From the NCBI GenBank assembly GCA_002633005.1, contig NMRA01000143.1, positions 649,206-713,205 of the forward strand: DNA of 64,000 bases. Reading direction: 5' to 3'. The translations under genes and the position numbers were made by a program. The notes beneath the pieces were generated by a model. It was given only the letters and a program-made list of their open reading frames with translations. It was not told the DNA's origin and did not search any database. Positions 13,901 to 28,900 of the stretch are shown piece by piece. Every line of letters begins with the position of its first letter. The stretch's first letter is position 1. Source of the DNA: Phoronis australis. Taxonomy: Eukaryota; Phoronida; Phoronidae.

Positions 13901-16900
13901 CTAGAGAGACACCTAGTAAATTTTGGGGATAATTGTATTAAAAATCCTTTCAGCATAAACAATTAATACAGGCCTGCAGTCAAGTTTTTTCTATTGCGTC
14001 CCTTTATTTGTCAAAAAATTGACAGTTTACCTTTAAGTTCATTACATTCATATGTGGTTAAGGTCAAATGGAAATGTACAAGGGGTTATGGGAAGAGAAT
14101 CAGTCTGCCAGCCACGACAAAAAGAAGCAATGCTCATGGGGAACTTAGTTCCAGACTTCAATCCCCTGTGGATGCTATGCATCGTGAATATAGTGCGGTA
14201 TTAAAGTTGAGGCAATGTTTTCACTGTCAGTTCTTTTGTTATAACGGCTGTTTCAACTGATGTCATTTGTCTTATGTTCCTTGCATGATATTCTCTGAAT
14301 GTTGCTTTCAAGCTCCGCCTCCTAATTTTGATAAATATTTACAAAATCTATGAATATCACTGTCCTGCCTACCAGTGTTTGGGGGATGTCAGTTTGCTCT
14401 GTAATAGATGCATGTTTCAGACGTGTGTGTCTACGATGGACAGAAGTATTACCAAGGAATGACTTGGCAAGATGGATGCGACAAAGAGTGTAGATGTCTG
14501 GATGCCAGCAGTGGTTACTACACCTGTCAATCATTGTGAGTAATCCAGAAGCCATTTCTAAGAAATTGCACAGCTGAGGAATTGGCTGGAAGGATGATGG
14601 GTGATAAGGTGTTCTGATGTATGAATCCCAGACCTAGTTGCTAGCAGTCAGGATAATTGCCAGTAGAATGAATGTTCATGTCACTTACTCCTTTAGAATA
14701 TGAGTATAAGATGCGCCACTGTTAGTTTTCAATAAAACTGAGAAAAATGTGAAGGAGTAGGGTGAGAGGGACTATTTAAAGTCACCGAGTAACAACCACT
14801 GTTCACATGCACTCCCTGATTTGATTTTCGATTGTTTTCAAAATTTGTGTACTATGTTTCAGGTGCCCCATCTATTCAAATGTTCCATCTGTCTGCAAGC
14901 TTGTATCTCAGCCAGGCAAATGCTGTGACCAGCTTGTTTGTGATTGGCCAAAGCAGGTCGGCACGATTACAGGATCAGGGCAGGTCACGGGACCGAGTAC
15001 ACAAGGTGTGTGCAAATTTATAGTACTGTCAAGTTCTTACCTTTTCATGCATCCTCATGTACCTAATGTGGATTTATATGTGGGTGCATAGGGCCGTCTT
15101 ATGTGTCTAGGTGTCTGTCGTCTTGTGTACGGCATCCAGCGCCTGCTTTTTTATCTCACCCTGCATGAACTCATGAAATTTGGTAGGTGTGTTGCTATGA
15201 AATGGATGACGGTTACCCTCGGACAGATCCCATTAGTTACAATAATAGTTTAGTATTGATATTCACATTTGGTATCTACGTCTCAGTTTCTGTCAAACTC
15301 TTGAAGAGTCATAAAATGAGTTTCCATTGAGATGTATCCAACCTTTGCGGTGCCACTACTAAAAATTTCCGAAAGAGCCGTCACCCACCTAAATCCCCAA
15401 CAAGGACTCTTTTGGAAACAAGGACCAAAGGAGCCCTCTTGGGAGTTTTTTGAGAGCATTTTACATTTCTGGCATGGGCCGAAGGCATGGGCAATGAGGC
15501 AAATTGTCTTTGTTTTTCAATTTTAGTCCTTACAAGGACTCCTTAACGTTTCAAATCAATCACTTGTCGTTAGTGTGTTGGAGGACTACTCTAAAATAGG
15601 TAAACTACCACTTAAAGTGAAACATGACTGATTTTTCAAGTCAACCAAAGGTAAAGTCTGTGTGCAAACAAATCACCATCTCCGATGCCACCATCACTGA
15701 GTTAAATTTTCTAACTTCAATGTGATCTCTTACGCCTTCTTATAGAACTGCCCAATGAGACCGCTGTGGTAAGCAACACAAGTTTCCGAAAGAGGACTCT
15801 AGGGGTTTTTTGTGGATCCAAAATCATTCTGTAAAATGGTCCATTTTGGAAAATCCCCAGTAACGACAATTTTAGTTTTCATGTTACGTCAATCTCAGTA
15901 TCTACCAGGATTGCATTTCTCATTTTGTGAATGACTATAAGCACTGCACTCTGTAGAATAAATTGCAATTTCAATTGCATTGCGCACTCCGAGGGCATGT
16001 AACATGTTTGTCTTTGCAGTGCACATGTTAAAACAATCCGCTCCTCCTAAATGTCACTTGTAGTAAGTTGTAAATGTAAGGATTCATCAATTATTTAAAA
16101 TTCTAAAATTAACACCACCTAGCATCCAGTTATGGAACCAACCTGTTCCCACTCATGTAGTTTCTTTCTGTTCGTAAGATGGCATGCTCATCTTGCCTTT
16201 GTCATTTATATTATTGTGTGCGTTGCCAAATTGCTATGAATAAATCTCGAAATATTTTTTCAACAATTATCTGTCTTACAGGTCCAAATAGTCTCTTAAT
16301 ATGTATTACCTTAATTTTATGCTTTTTAGGCCCCTGTCTCCTGGCTTCTATAAATAGGTCTATTCCACTGTCCCATGTCATAGCTGTGTGTACATTATGT
16401 TTGTTCCAGTTACTAAACCAAAGCCTCCGACTGTGTGCTCTGACAAGCTCCCCAACTGTGACGCCTATGGCAAATCTATGTGCTCTAATCCTGACTTTGT
16501 GTCCTGGGCCAGTGACAACTGTGCCAAGTATTGTGACCTTTGTAAATTTGCTGTAGGTGAGTGACAATACCATGATATTACGATTACGTCAGCATCAGGC
16601 TGTTGGTCAGCCATCACTAGCTACTGGTCAGCCATCACTAGCTACTGGTCAGCCATCACTAGCTACTGGTCAGCCATCACTAGCTACTGGTCAGCCATCA
16701 CTAGCTACTGGTCAGCCATCACTAGCTACTGGTCAGCCATCACTGGCTCTGTCCCGTAACGTGTATAATTTCCAGGATAATTCCTTATCGCTGTGATTGC
16801 TTGGCTAATTTAGTTAAAAACACAACTAACAGCAACGATGTGAATATGAAATAAGTTGAAAATTGCCAAATGTTTTTAAGAATGAGTTTGCGGCACGAAC

Positions 16901-19900
16901 GATCTGCTGCACAATACACACTGTGTCCAGTAAGTATTGTGACACTGTCCTTGGGGAATAACACTGCATGATGTGGGCTATGTGAGCCCACTAGGTATGT
17001 CATTAGTGGACTTTCTTTAGCATAGACAAGCATTTGTCGTTTGATTCCTGCTATACGCCGGAATAGTTTGGAGCACGCAAATACATCTCAGTGGGGGGGG
17101 GGGGNGGGGGCGCTTGACAGCTGCTACAATTCATTACAAGATCTTGTCACCAATGCAATTACTAGGCAACCGAGAAAATGGATACCTGAAATTATAAAAT
17201 TATACCAAATGATGGTAGCCTGCTGAGAGGGCAAAATACGCAACAGAAGTGGTGGCACATTCCCACCAGCTTTTATTCTCAAGTCTTCTCCTGGCGAAGC
17301 TGGCTCACGGCCAGGAGAAATACTGAGTGATCCCTGTCTCTTCAATGAATTAACAAGCTACTGATGCCCAAATGTCAAGACACTGTCATAAACATTCTAT
17401 CCTTGTAGATCCTTGCTTCTACAAGGGTCGCCAGTACCAGCAAGGTCAGACTTGGGCTGATGGTTGTCGCCAGTGTGTCTGCGAGGACTCCAACAATGGC
17501 TACTTCAGATGTTACGACAAGTACGTACTAGACAAGTTGATGTACTGAATTGAAATGAGATAACATTATATCAATATGCAAGATGAATTTCTGGTACAAC
17601 TAGACAAAAAGGCCAGGTGTTTCACTTGCATATCATTGCAGAACGTATCCTGTACACAACAGTTGCAGGTCAGATAAGTGTGTTCACTTGTGAAAAACAT
17701 TTCATTATTATAGCGTAATTTGAATTGAAGAGATTCTTGTACATATAATGTACTCTTAGTTTAAGTAAATAACACACAGGTATCTATTTTAATTTTTGTT
17801 TAAGTCTGTGATAAACTTTCAAATGAAGTAATCATCCTTTTTTGGAGATGCAAAATGCCTATTGCAGAAGTAGAAATTTAATCGCATCTGTCTGATATTA
17901 TCCTTTAGTTACCTGTTGAATTGTTGTCTTCTCATCTGACTCCTTGTGTCTTCATCATTTCCCCCGTTTCTCATTTCACTTCATTCTACTGTAATCTCTT
18001 ATCAGTCGTCTTGTTTTGTCTTTTCATCTCATTACTGCATGGTTACCAAGAGGAGGCAGTGTATTGAGTATCCACCTCCCATTCTCAAGGTTGTGGGTTC
18101 AAATGTCACTGGATCCCATTGCTAGACCCTTAAATCGTGTCTCTAGCTCTTCAGCCTGGTATTAATATTTGTGTGTATTGTGTGTTACATGACTTTTGTG
18201 TATATTAATGAACAAAAATGAATTCAGGTGTACTGGACCACGTGTACTATTTTTTACTGGTTATCATATATTGTACCCTCTCACCTCCCTTGAATTATTT
18301 CCTTGTTTCCCTCATCACTTTCCCTGTTTTGTCTTAATAGTTGCCCCGTGTACACCAACTTGCCATCTCAGTGTAAGGAAGTAAAGAAAGACGGGGAGTG
18401 TTGTTCCAAAGTGGAGTGCGGCTATGGCACCTTTGTACCCTCTACCACTGGCACCATCAAGCCAGGCACTGGTGAGAAAGGGTCTTGTGGAATTAGTGCT
18501 GAGATTTCTGTGAGATGTGTTATTATTGCACTAGTGTCATCAGCCTTTTAGTTACGTATTACTACTCTGGAAGTAGTTCACTGAGTTTTTTTTGTTTTCT
18601 TTCAATGGGCAATGTGGATGACGTCTAAGGTCTTATCAGCTTTCTTGACTTGATTTTGTTTTCAAAAATACAATATTCACATATTTTTTGGAATTACTGT
18701 ACATGACAAAAGTTTTTGGACAAAAAGATTCGCGATTCGCCATCATGATGGCTGGACTGAAGCCGAATCATTGTGAGAGTAATCTTCTCTAATGACAAAT
18801 AATGAAGGGAAATTGGCAGGAAAGTTAAAGGTCGATGGCTAGGTATTCTGTAATTAGAGTTTTGTTACCCTAACGGTTGTTACCACGAGTAATTTTTCTG
18901 TTAACAAACTTAGGGGTCATAATGGTGTGGTAGTTTGTCTGATTTTTTTGTCTTGTACTGTATACGCTTTTTTCCATGCCAAAATGAGCAAATTGTTTGA
19001 AGCAACTGTACTGTAATAATTGATTTCCAATCTGTGACATAACCTGTACTAAAAGCTATTTTCTGGAATTTTGATTTTTTGATGCCCTTAGCAATTTTTT
19101 ACAGTACGTAGGGCGATTTGCATGGAATTTTACAAATTTATTTTTAAAGTGCTGTTGAAGGAACCATTTTCCAATTTTTGATTTTGTTTTGAGCAACAGA
19201 AAGATATTGACTGTCAAATATGAAGACATGTGACAGATTGTTTCAAATAGGGTGTTTTTTGTTTGAGGGGGAAATGCCAAGCCCCCCCTCTATTGGCAGT
19301 ACAATGTAGAGTTTTAACACTTATGTTATTTGATGAAATGCAAAAAGACTTCATAAAGTTAAACGTACTTGAAAGTTGCCTTTATAGTAGGCTTGAAATT
19401 CACATTTATTTTAATTTTTAGTGTTGGAATATTTTATGATGTTAGGAGTATCATTGTAGCATTGAAATTTTCTGAAGTAATTTTGATACGAGTCCATCAT
19501 TCTGCTTCTGATGCAAATTGTTGATTCTGACTCTTGATTCTCCAGCTGTAAAGTTAACTTAAATTTATTGTTTCCTTTTTTTCCTTAAAATATACTGTGT
19601 TTAGGCACCGGCATTGTTGTCACTGGCAATACAACGCCGCCTCCTGGCACTGTTGTCGTACCCCCTGGAACTGTTACAAACATAGGTAAGAAATCGTTGC
19701 TTTAAGTGGAATTAAACCCCTAATTTGTCAAAAAAGTTTTGGTTTTGTCTATTGACCGCTATAAAATTGATCTCAAATTGTTGCCTAGTCGTATTTGAGG
19801 TGTTTTTAGGGCTTCAAAAGAGCTACGGTTTGTTAATACTTGAAACCAGGGCCCGGTCTCTAATCTTTGTACTCGAAACGAACTCGAAACTATTTTTGGC

Positions 19901-22900
19901 AATTTCTCTGCTCCTTTTGTGCGAACTTAGATAATTGGTTATCAGACTGTGATCGAATACATTATAGTTTATGCATAGGAGTTTCTAGTTCAAGTTTGCC
20001 CTTGAAGACCCTTATATTTGTGCTACAAACTCGAGTAAAAACTCGAAATTTCAAGTTCAAACTCGAACTTATTGCTTTAATATTGGGTTTACAAACTGTG
20101 AACTAAGGGCAATAAATTATCTAGGTAAATTATTGTGTACTCGAGCATAGAATAATAGACACTTATCTTGAGTTCGCCCGAACGTAGAGTAGAAAATGCC
20201 AAACCTAATTTCGAGTTCCATTTCGAGTAAAAAGATTGGAGACCGGGCCCAGGTCTGTTTCATGAAACTATTTTAGTCTTAACTTGGACTGAAATAACAA
20301 TTCTGTCATCATGTCACGTGTCACGTTGCATTTGTGTGAAAAATGCTGTTGATGTCATGACAACAATCAAACTTTTTTGAGACTTAAACTTTCATGAAAC
20401 GGAACCCAGGCTCATAAAATTTCAGGTCACTGCTTAGCCCGAAATTTTTTATTAGCGTCGTCTAAAAAGAACCGTCAATTCTTCGTGAGGAACAAGATAA
20501 GACCAATTTTATAAATAATAATAATAATAATTATAAAACTGATATTTAACAGAAAGCATGGCCCTAATGCCTCTTTAATCAATGAAATACAAAATTTAAG
20601 GCTTGTTTACTTTTTTATTTTGCGTTAAATGTGTGAAGAAATCTTTGCAATTATTACATTATTTTTAATGTTTATCTAGTTATTTGCTTTTGATGGTCAT
20701 TGAAGGTTAACAGTGGGTAAAAATGTCATTTCCTATTACCTAAACCTTCTTTCATCATCAGATAATTAATTGTGACTAATCTAGTCAGGTGTGGTGCATC
20801 AGTGATACTCTATCCCTGTCTTTCCAGAGGGTTGCATGTACAATGGTAAGCTCTACAAACAAGGAGTGGTTTGGGAGGATGGTTGTGATTACATCTGTGA
20901 GTGTATCGATGGCAAGGCAGGACGCTACAAGTGTGGAAGCAAGTATGTAAACTATTTTGGTTACTTCGTTTAAACCCGTTTTTTGTTCACACTCCACTGC
21001 TGTGTCTGAAGTTCACAGGTTTTGTTGGAATTTCCTTAGCTTCGTTGAGGTTGGTGTATAAGCTAAGACAAAAACCAAGTTGTAACTGGAACTAGGTTTT
21101 TTGAGAGGTAAGGCAAAATATTTGCTCTGAAATTACGCCAATATGTAGTCGGAGGATATATGGTCATCTAATTCTGAAGACTCCTCTACGTGATTTATTT
21201 AGATTGAGTGTGTATATACTGGGTGTGGTTATGTTGGAAACTAGTGTCACAGTAAGTTGTTTCCTTTATAGTCGAATGTGGGTAAATAGAATATCAGTCA
21301 TTATATTTTTATTTGGCTGGCTTCCTCTGTTTAGAGCTTTGTTTCTGGTGTGGCTGTTGGTGATTGTGATTGTGTAGCTTGAACACTTGTCCAAGTTGTC
21401 TCATTCCTAAAATATGCATCACTATGTAAAGAAGGTAGAAGGGAGCTTGCCATCATTACCATTTCCTGTGTTTTACAAAAAGGGAGCAAACTTTAAAGTT
21501 AAACTTTCTTATTTTCAGGGCTCTTTTAAGACAATTTCCTCTTTTTTGGTTTGAATATCCTAGCTCTTATTTGATTTCCAGTTTTTGTCTCTTTTTATCA
21601 TTATTTTAACTTTATTCAATTGTAGAAAGCTTTATTTCACTTAAATTTTACAGTTATACAAAAAATGTTTCTATGACACATGCCTTTTGATTTGTGGAAC
21701 AATACATCACCTGCCAAAATTTTCCACTTTTTTGTCATTGGTCATTCCAAACCCTGATAAACCCTTGATAGTTGCTCTTACAAATTTGAGCAAACGTGCT
21801 GTTTTCATTTTAATTAGTATCTTTCCATTATAACCTCAGGTGTCCCATTTGGAACAATCTACCTGCCACCTGTAGTCTACAAGATATGCCTGGGGACCAG
21901 TGTTGTCAGTATCCTGTGTGTACAGGCACTGTCACCCCGGGTACTATCATCCCCACCTTCCCTAAAGGCATCACTGGAACCCGACCCGTCGTCACCACTG
22001 GCACCGGCACCGGCACCATCGTTGGCCCTGTGCCAACACTAAAACCAGGAACGGTGACAAAGACCCCACCTGTTGTCAAGAATAGTAAGTTCTGGACAAG
22101 TGTTAAAGTTTCAAATTTAAAATTACTGAAGTTTAATAACAGGGTTCTGTTAGCGTAAAAAAACAACACAGCTTCTCTTCACTCCTGACATTGAACACTT
22201 ATGAACACTTATGAACACTTATGGTGAAATTGCTAATTTAGGACACCATATGAAATTTTACCATTTTTTCCATGCAAAATATGTAGCACCTAGTAAGTAA
22301 CACATTTTCATGTCAAGTTTAACACCTCAGCTTATATTAGACAAGGTTTTGAAAAATGTGAACATTCACAATTGTCTTAGAAGCCTTTGAAAAAAGAAAA
22401 AAGGTCAATTTGGCAATTATTTTGTCCAAAATATGTGAGATTTTGCCGTGTTCGGCTGGGTACTAAGAGGACTAAATGCTGAAACACTCTTAATTGGCCA
22501 TGTTTAGTCAAGATGGTCAGCAGAGCATTAACATAAAGAGCTGCAGTGTTTTCCTCAAACTTAAGTTGCATTTAAAAACTAACTAAAAACAAACAGAAAT
22601 TGAGGTGTACCGTGATAATTTAGAAAACCAGGGAGTCTGTTGGACAATGCCCCCGTTGAGTTTTACATGGCTTTGGTTATGTTATTTGGACAAAGTGTTG
22701 GAGGAAACGGAATCATTAGCTTCACTATTCATTAGAATCAACGTGTTGCACGCACCGCGCTAAATAATGAGTGCATAAGTCTGCGAGAGATGCAAACCAA
22801 GGGGGCATCAGAACAGTGGAAGTCAAGAGTTGTGATAACGGCAGATCTTGTCTGCTGGTCAGTCAAGTGCAGTGCCGGATTCATTATCAAGGAGCTTTTA

Positions 22901-25900
22901 GCAATAGCATTTTGCAAGAGATTAATACTTATAAAAAAAATGTTAAGTAGCTGTTTCTCAGTAGTATTTTTGTTCTGAATCTATGACATAGTCTTGCTTG
23001 AAATAAATGAAAATTGTTCTGGGAAACACCTGTCTGTTGTACTAAAAATCTTAAGGTTTTTGTATATAACATTCTAGTTTGTGTGGCCATTCATTGACTA
23101 ATAATTCTGTGCATGCAGGTGTTGGTGGGCGAGAGACTCTCTTGTCAAGGATTAAACCCTCTCATACTCGACTTGTTCCCCCCCGTCTGTCACAATAGTT
23201 TAACTAGTAAGAGTATTAATTTAGCTCCGGCATTAATGCAAAATGTTTTTTGAATAATTTGACCCGACTTAGGTAGCTGTCATCTTCCGTTCACTTATTA
23301 AAAGTTCTGTTACTTTGTGGGATCATAACTACTTGGTTATTTTTGATACTAAGAGCGCTTTTGTGTGCCAAGTGTGGTGTTCGAGACAACTTCAACTACG
23401 CGACAAATCCTAATCAGCCAATTTCAGACCTTTCAATTTTTTGATGGAGGTGTCTTTTCTCATCATAGTTTGAACAGTTGGCTAAAGCTCTTGCATACGG
23501 CCTTCAAGGGAAACAGCTTTTGTAAGTTTGTTTTTGAAGTTCAACTACGAGAGACGTGATCTGCTGTTTGTGCTGTCATCCACGACTCACTCTTGTTTAA
23601 ATTATTTTGCAGATGTCTGCGTCTACAAGGGCAAGAATTACAATCAGGGTCAGAAATGGGTGGATCTGTGCAATTACAACTGTGAGTGCGTTGACGCATC
23701 GACAGGATTTTACAGGTGTAGCGACAGGTGAGATAACGATGTATGATGAGCACTGACACAAATTTGTGCATGGAGTATGAATTCTGTGATCAAACCTGTA
23801 CTTGCCTTCTGTCGAAAAAGCAACTTTTGATTCTAACTAAAATAATTCTCAAAGCTTGTTCTGTACTGAGGTTATATATAGAAGGATTTCTGAGCTTGGT
23901 CTGAACTTGTAGTTAGTTAGTGCTTGATTCTCTGACCTGTTGCATGTAATAGTTACGGCTTATTATTTATGACATGTCAGTCCTACAGGGATGGCTTAAG
24001 CTCAACGTATACTAGATATTATATGACACCATCCTACCTAGAAATTTCCTATACAATTAATGAATACGATTTACAATTTGATGTTATGTAAGGTGTTTCT
24101 GAGTCTATTTTATTGTGGTTGCAGGTGTGTGACGTACAGTAACTTGCCATCATCATGCCGAATGGTCACTAATGCCGACGACCCATGCTGCAAGATTCCC
24201 AAGTGTGACTTCACAACAGTCAGGCCTACACCACCCGTGGCAACTGTGAAACCACCGACTAGTATGAGTAAGGGCAGTCTAACAGTTAATACTTAAGTTT
24301 AAGAGTCGTAGGCAAGCTAAATATTAGTTAATAGTATTCATGTTAAACTTAAGTTTAGACAAAAATGAAATGCCGAAGAGATTATTGTTTTTCAATTTTA
24401 ACGATCAAAAGTGTATGAAAAATCTGTTGTCATAATTATACATTACAAACTATGTCAATCGGATAAAGTGGAACTCGTGAATCAATGTAATCTTTAATGA
24501 AATAAAATTTGCTTTTCTTTCTGCACGATTGTGTCGTAAACAAAGAAAAGTTAAGTAATTTTTTCATCGTGTTTCATCCGCATTGTTACTTCAGACGAGT
24601 GTGTGTACCCAGACGGACGGAAGTACAGCCAAGGGCAACAGTGGAATGATGGCTGTGCCCTCAAGTGCACATGTGAAGACGCCAAGACGGGCTATTACCG
24701 CTGCCAGAACAGGTGTGCAGCATGTTTGACAACATCTAATCTGTGAACACAACGCAGTTTAGGGAAATATTATTTAAATGGAATTTAAATCCCAGCGGTT
24801 GCCGTGATGCAGTAAAAGTGCATTAGAATAACAAACGTCTTGGGCATGTCTTTGTATCTGTTGTGTTTCAAATCACTGATGACATCACTACACCATATGC
24901 TAACACTTTCTAGCTGAATTTGACCGAGCTTGACCAAGACTACGTCATCTTTGTATTTGACCGAGCTTGACCAAGACTACGTCATCTTTGTATTTGACCG
25001 AGCTTGACCAAGACTACGTCATCATTGTATTTGACCAAGCTTGACCAAGACTACATCATATTAATTCTCCAATTTTGAATTTGTTTGCTCCCAGCCATTG
25101 CTCAGCTAGCTTGGGAAAGAAGCTGCATCAGGAATTAGACGAGTCTAATTTTGTGAAATCATGGTTGAAGCCAATCAAGTTCGCCTCCCCATTGCTTCAC
25201 ATTTACAAGTTGAACTATTGCATCGATACTTCACATTTATAAATGAATTCTTGTTCATTGTGACCAATTGCAGTAATTGGACTAATTAAAGTTAATTGTC
25301 CAGTCATGCAATAATTGATCTAATTGAAAAGTGTTAATTGTCCAAGCATGCAGTAACTGGACTTTTAAAAAGTGTTAATTGTCCAATCATACAGTAATTG
25401 GTCTAATTAAAAAATGTTAATTGTCCAATTATGCAAATTGTCATGAGAAGGTGCATGTTTTTAAGGTTAAATATAATAATGATAATAATAATAATTCTTG
25501 AATCAGATGTAATGAGACATTGCTGCCACTAACTTCATATTATGTTATTTGCTTTGCAGATGCCCCAGTTACACCAGTATACCTCCAAACTGTAAGCTGG
25601 TGACAGACCCTAATGACCCAACCTGTTGTAAGGTACCTCAATGTGACCTGCCTACAGGTGAGTGTATGTTACAGGCTACCGCATGACTCGGGCAGGTCAT
25701 CACTGCCATCTTTGGTACAGTGCCAACACCAATATTATAATAAGTGTTGTGGCTGGTGAGGTCAATGCAAAACTACGTAATCTTTAGCAATGCTATGTTG
25801 TTTGTTAATTATCTCCTTTCTCTGGTATAAGTTATCATGACAATAGAAATGTTATGAACTTGATAATGTGTAATATTCCAGCAACCATCTTTTGTGGTTA

Positions 25901-28900
25901 GGACACTGCTTTTTCATGCTGCTATTCATGATTTTGTCAAATTTGTTTTTGTTTTTGTGTATTTGTAAAACTGCATTGTGCTTCGCTGTCTATTCCAAGG
26001 AACCAACGTAAAGCCAGGGACAGTGGTGACACCTACTGGAGTTGTGGGTACTTTCACTGGAACGGGCAAGCCAGTTGTGACCACAAATACAGGCACTGTA
26101 GGCTCAATCAAAGGTAAGCAGCCATCATCTGTTCGGCTAGTATAATTCATTTTAATACAAAACACTCATTGTTGATGTTTCTCTTTGAAAAAATAAAAAT
26201 TTCACTTCATAATTATTTGCTGACTTAGTATAGGTGGAGAGTTCACATTTAATAATATTAATAAAATATTAGTTTTAGTCTGATAGTACTGTTGCATAAT
26301 TATAAATATGTTAAAACTTATTAAATGTGGCTAATTTGCATAACATGCATGTGTTACATGTTAGCTGGCGTTGATTGCTGATTCTGATTTCAGACGTTTG
26401 TGTGTACAATGATCAGGTGTATCGTCAGGGTGACCGTTGGGAAGATGGCTGTCTCTATTCATGCGAGTGCATCAACGCCCCCTTTGGACAGTACCGGTGT
26501 ACTGACAAGTAAGTCCTGCAGGACTGTCCCTGGCCATGAGACAGTAAGGGTACTGGCAGTGTATGGAAGCATTTGCCAGTTGGGGTGAATTTTCGGAACA
26601 GTGTGTTTAGTAAAGTTTGAAGCATGTTAAAACTTTTCTCTTCTAAATTCAGGAAAACTCATAAAAATCTGACATGTGTAGGTTGTATTCTCTTGACTCT
26701 GTCATGTCAAAGCTCTGCTATACTGTTGTTCTAGTCCTCTCAGCCCTTCAGATATGTCAGAAGTCACCCTTTTGCTTAAAATCTGTTGATCCAGTTGGAT
26801 TCAAGTTGAGTACTAAGTTTTAAAGTGAAATTGATACATTAAAAAGTTATTAATTATTTTTTTGTTACACGATGAAAGATCTTCTGTTGGTGCATAGCCC
26901 AGTAAAGCCAATGGTACTGTAATTTTGCACATGCCTGTTATCACCTTCAGCTTAAATCTTGGTTCATGTTGAGTCTTTTTTGATGTAACGTAAAATTATT
27001 TTGTGTGCTCACTTAAAGCGCAGTTTGCTTGCATGTCATTTCCTTTTCCAGTTTATAATTTAGTTTCTGAGGATGTAATTTGCTTGTTACTCACTTGGTT
27101 GATCTAATGGAGGTATTTAGTAAGTGAAAGATAAATTGTATTCCTACTGACTATTAAATGTGTGCAATCTTGATATCGGATAATTCAAAATGTTGCGTCA
27201 TTTGTAATAATCCTCATAACAACTTAGATTCACCTGTGGTGAGTACTCCTGAACAAATGCTGGTATCCAGTCAGATTCTGATCATTAGTTTACTTGACCC
27301 ACTCATAGGTGTCCTCGCTACCCAGCCCTGCCCAAAGAGTGCAAACTTGTCGTTGACCCCTTCAACCCGTGTTGCCAGAAGCCTCAGTGTACAGTTACCA
27401 CGGGAACGGGCACTGGAACAAATGTCTGCCGTGATGTGCTGGACAACTGTGCTGATTATGGCAATGATGCGTGCTCATCAACATACGAAGGCTGGGCGAG
27501 GGAAAATTGTGCCAAGCGTTGTGGATATTGTGGAAGTAGGGCTCTCATTTTGCTTTCTCTGCTTTATGTGTTTCTGATTAAAATCTCTCCCTATTTGATG
27601 ACACAACTCGTGAATGCTTTGGTTAACTACTATAATTTTGGTGTGTCGCTTCAAAATTATTATGGACGGTTAAAATTTCCAGTGTATTAACTAAAAGTGA
27701 AAAACACCTCTCGTTGATCTCATTGCGGCTCCTGATGCTATGGACCATTAAATTTCAAATTAATATCTGCAATTATTTTAATCAGGTTCAACTACATTGC
27801 TGTTAATATAAGCGTTTTCTTTGTACTTTATGTAATCAACATTGATCAACTTTACAGGAAGTACCGCAGTGTTGCCCCCCACACCCACGAAGGCAGGCCC
27901 CACAGTACCTCTGCCAGCTTACTGTCAAGATTCTATCCCCAACTGCCAAGACTATGGGTCCTACGTTTGCAGTGGAGATTATCTAGGCTGGGCTATAGAC
28001 AACTGCCCCCGTACCTGCCGACTGTGTGGTAAGCTACGAGACGGTATTATTCACATTTATAATAACAGGTACTGCGCCATTTTTGTTTTACAATCTTATG
28101 AAAAAGTTGTGGAAATAGTTATATCAGACTGCGCAACAAGGGAACCCATTGGAACATATTCTATGATATAATATGCCATTTTTGGAAAAAGTGTTAAATA
28201 TTTATTGCCCCCATTGACTCTGAAAGCCAATGAATCTTTTGTTTCCATTTACAGCTTATGTTACCACCAGAGGTCCTATCGTGGCCACAACAACGACAAA
28301 GGCAACACCCAAACCAAGTGAGTACAATAGATCAGACTCCACTTGGGACTTGCAAATTGTTCATGTCACTGAAATTACTATTAACATCTCTGGAGTTATC
28401 CTATTGTGTATGCACACCTGGCTACAAACTCTTTTGAGTTCTTAGTAAGCTAGCTTCTCTGAGCTATATAAATTGAAGTTGACAATTTTTGCTATCATTA
28501 TTTTACCTAGTGATGGCATTTCAGATATCTCTTGTCTAGTTTCAACTCCAGATGGCAGCGGTCTCCATCTTGAGATATTGGTCTAGTACATTGTTGAGCA
28601 TTGGTGCTGTCTTTTGTCCCACATCACGACTAGAGCGCCTCTTAAAACCTCTGACAATGAATACATTAAGGTTACTTATAGTTAAGACATCCGCCATGAT
28701 AGTAGAGAAAACAGTCAACAATTCAAATCCACTGTCTTGTCATTGATTTTTGACTAAACTTTGCCCTATTTTTCGGGGAATAATTTAAAAGATTTTCACA
28801 AGAAATTCAATTTCAAAACCCAAACAGTTAAAAATGGCTAATTTCAGTTGCAATTTATTTTGAGTACTGTGTTTTATTGCTCTTAAGTCATCGCTATGCA

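Noticed and set aside
16557..16796. ATGQPSL heptapeptide repeat directly after exon 15
   Set aside because: The exon 15 frame meets TGA immediately past the donor, and the repeat frame has no acceptor. It is an intronic 21-bp minisatellite.
10729..28028. ShKT domains as evidence for a toxin gene
   Set aside because: Here they are internal modules of a very large vWA/VWC protein. ShKT modules are common in non-toxic matrix proteins and enzymes.
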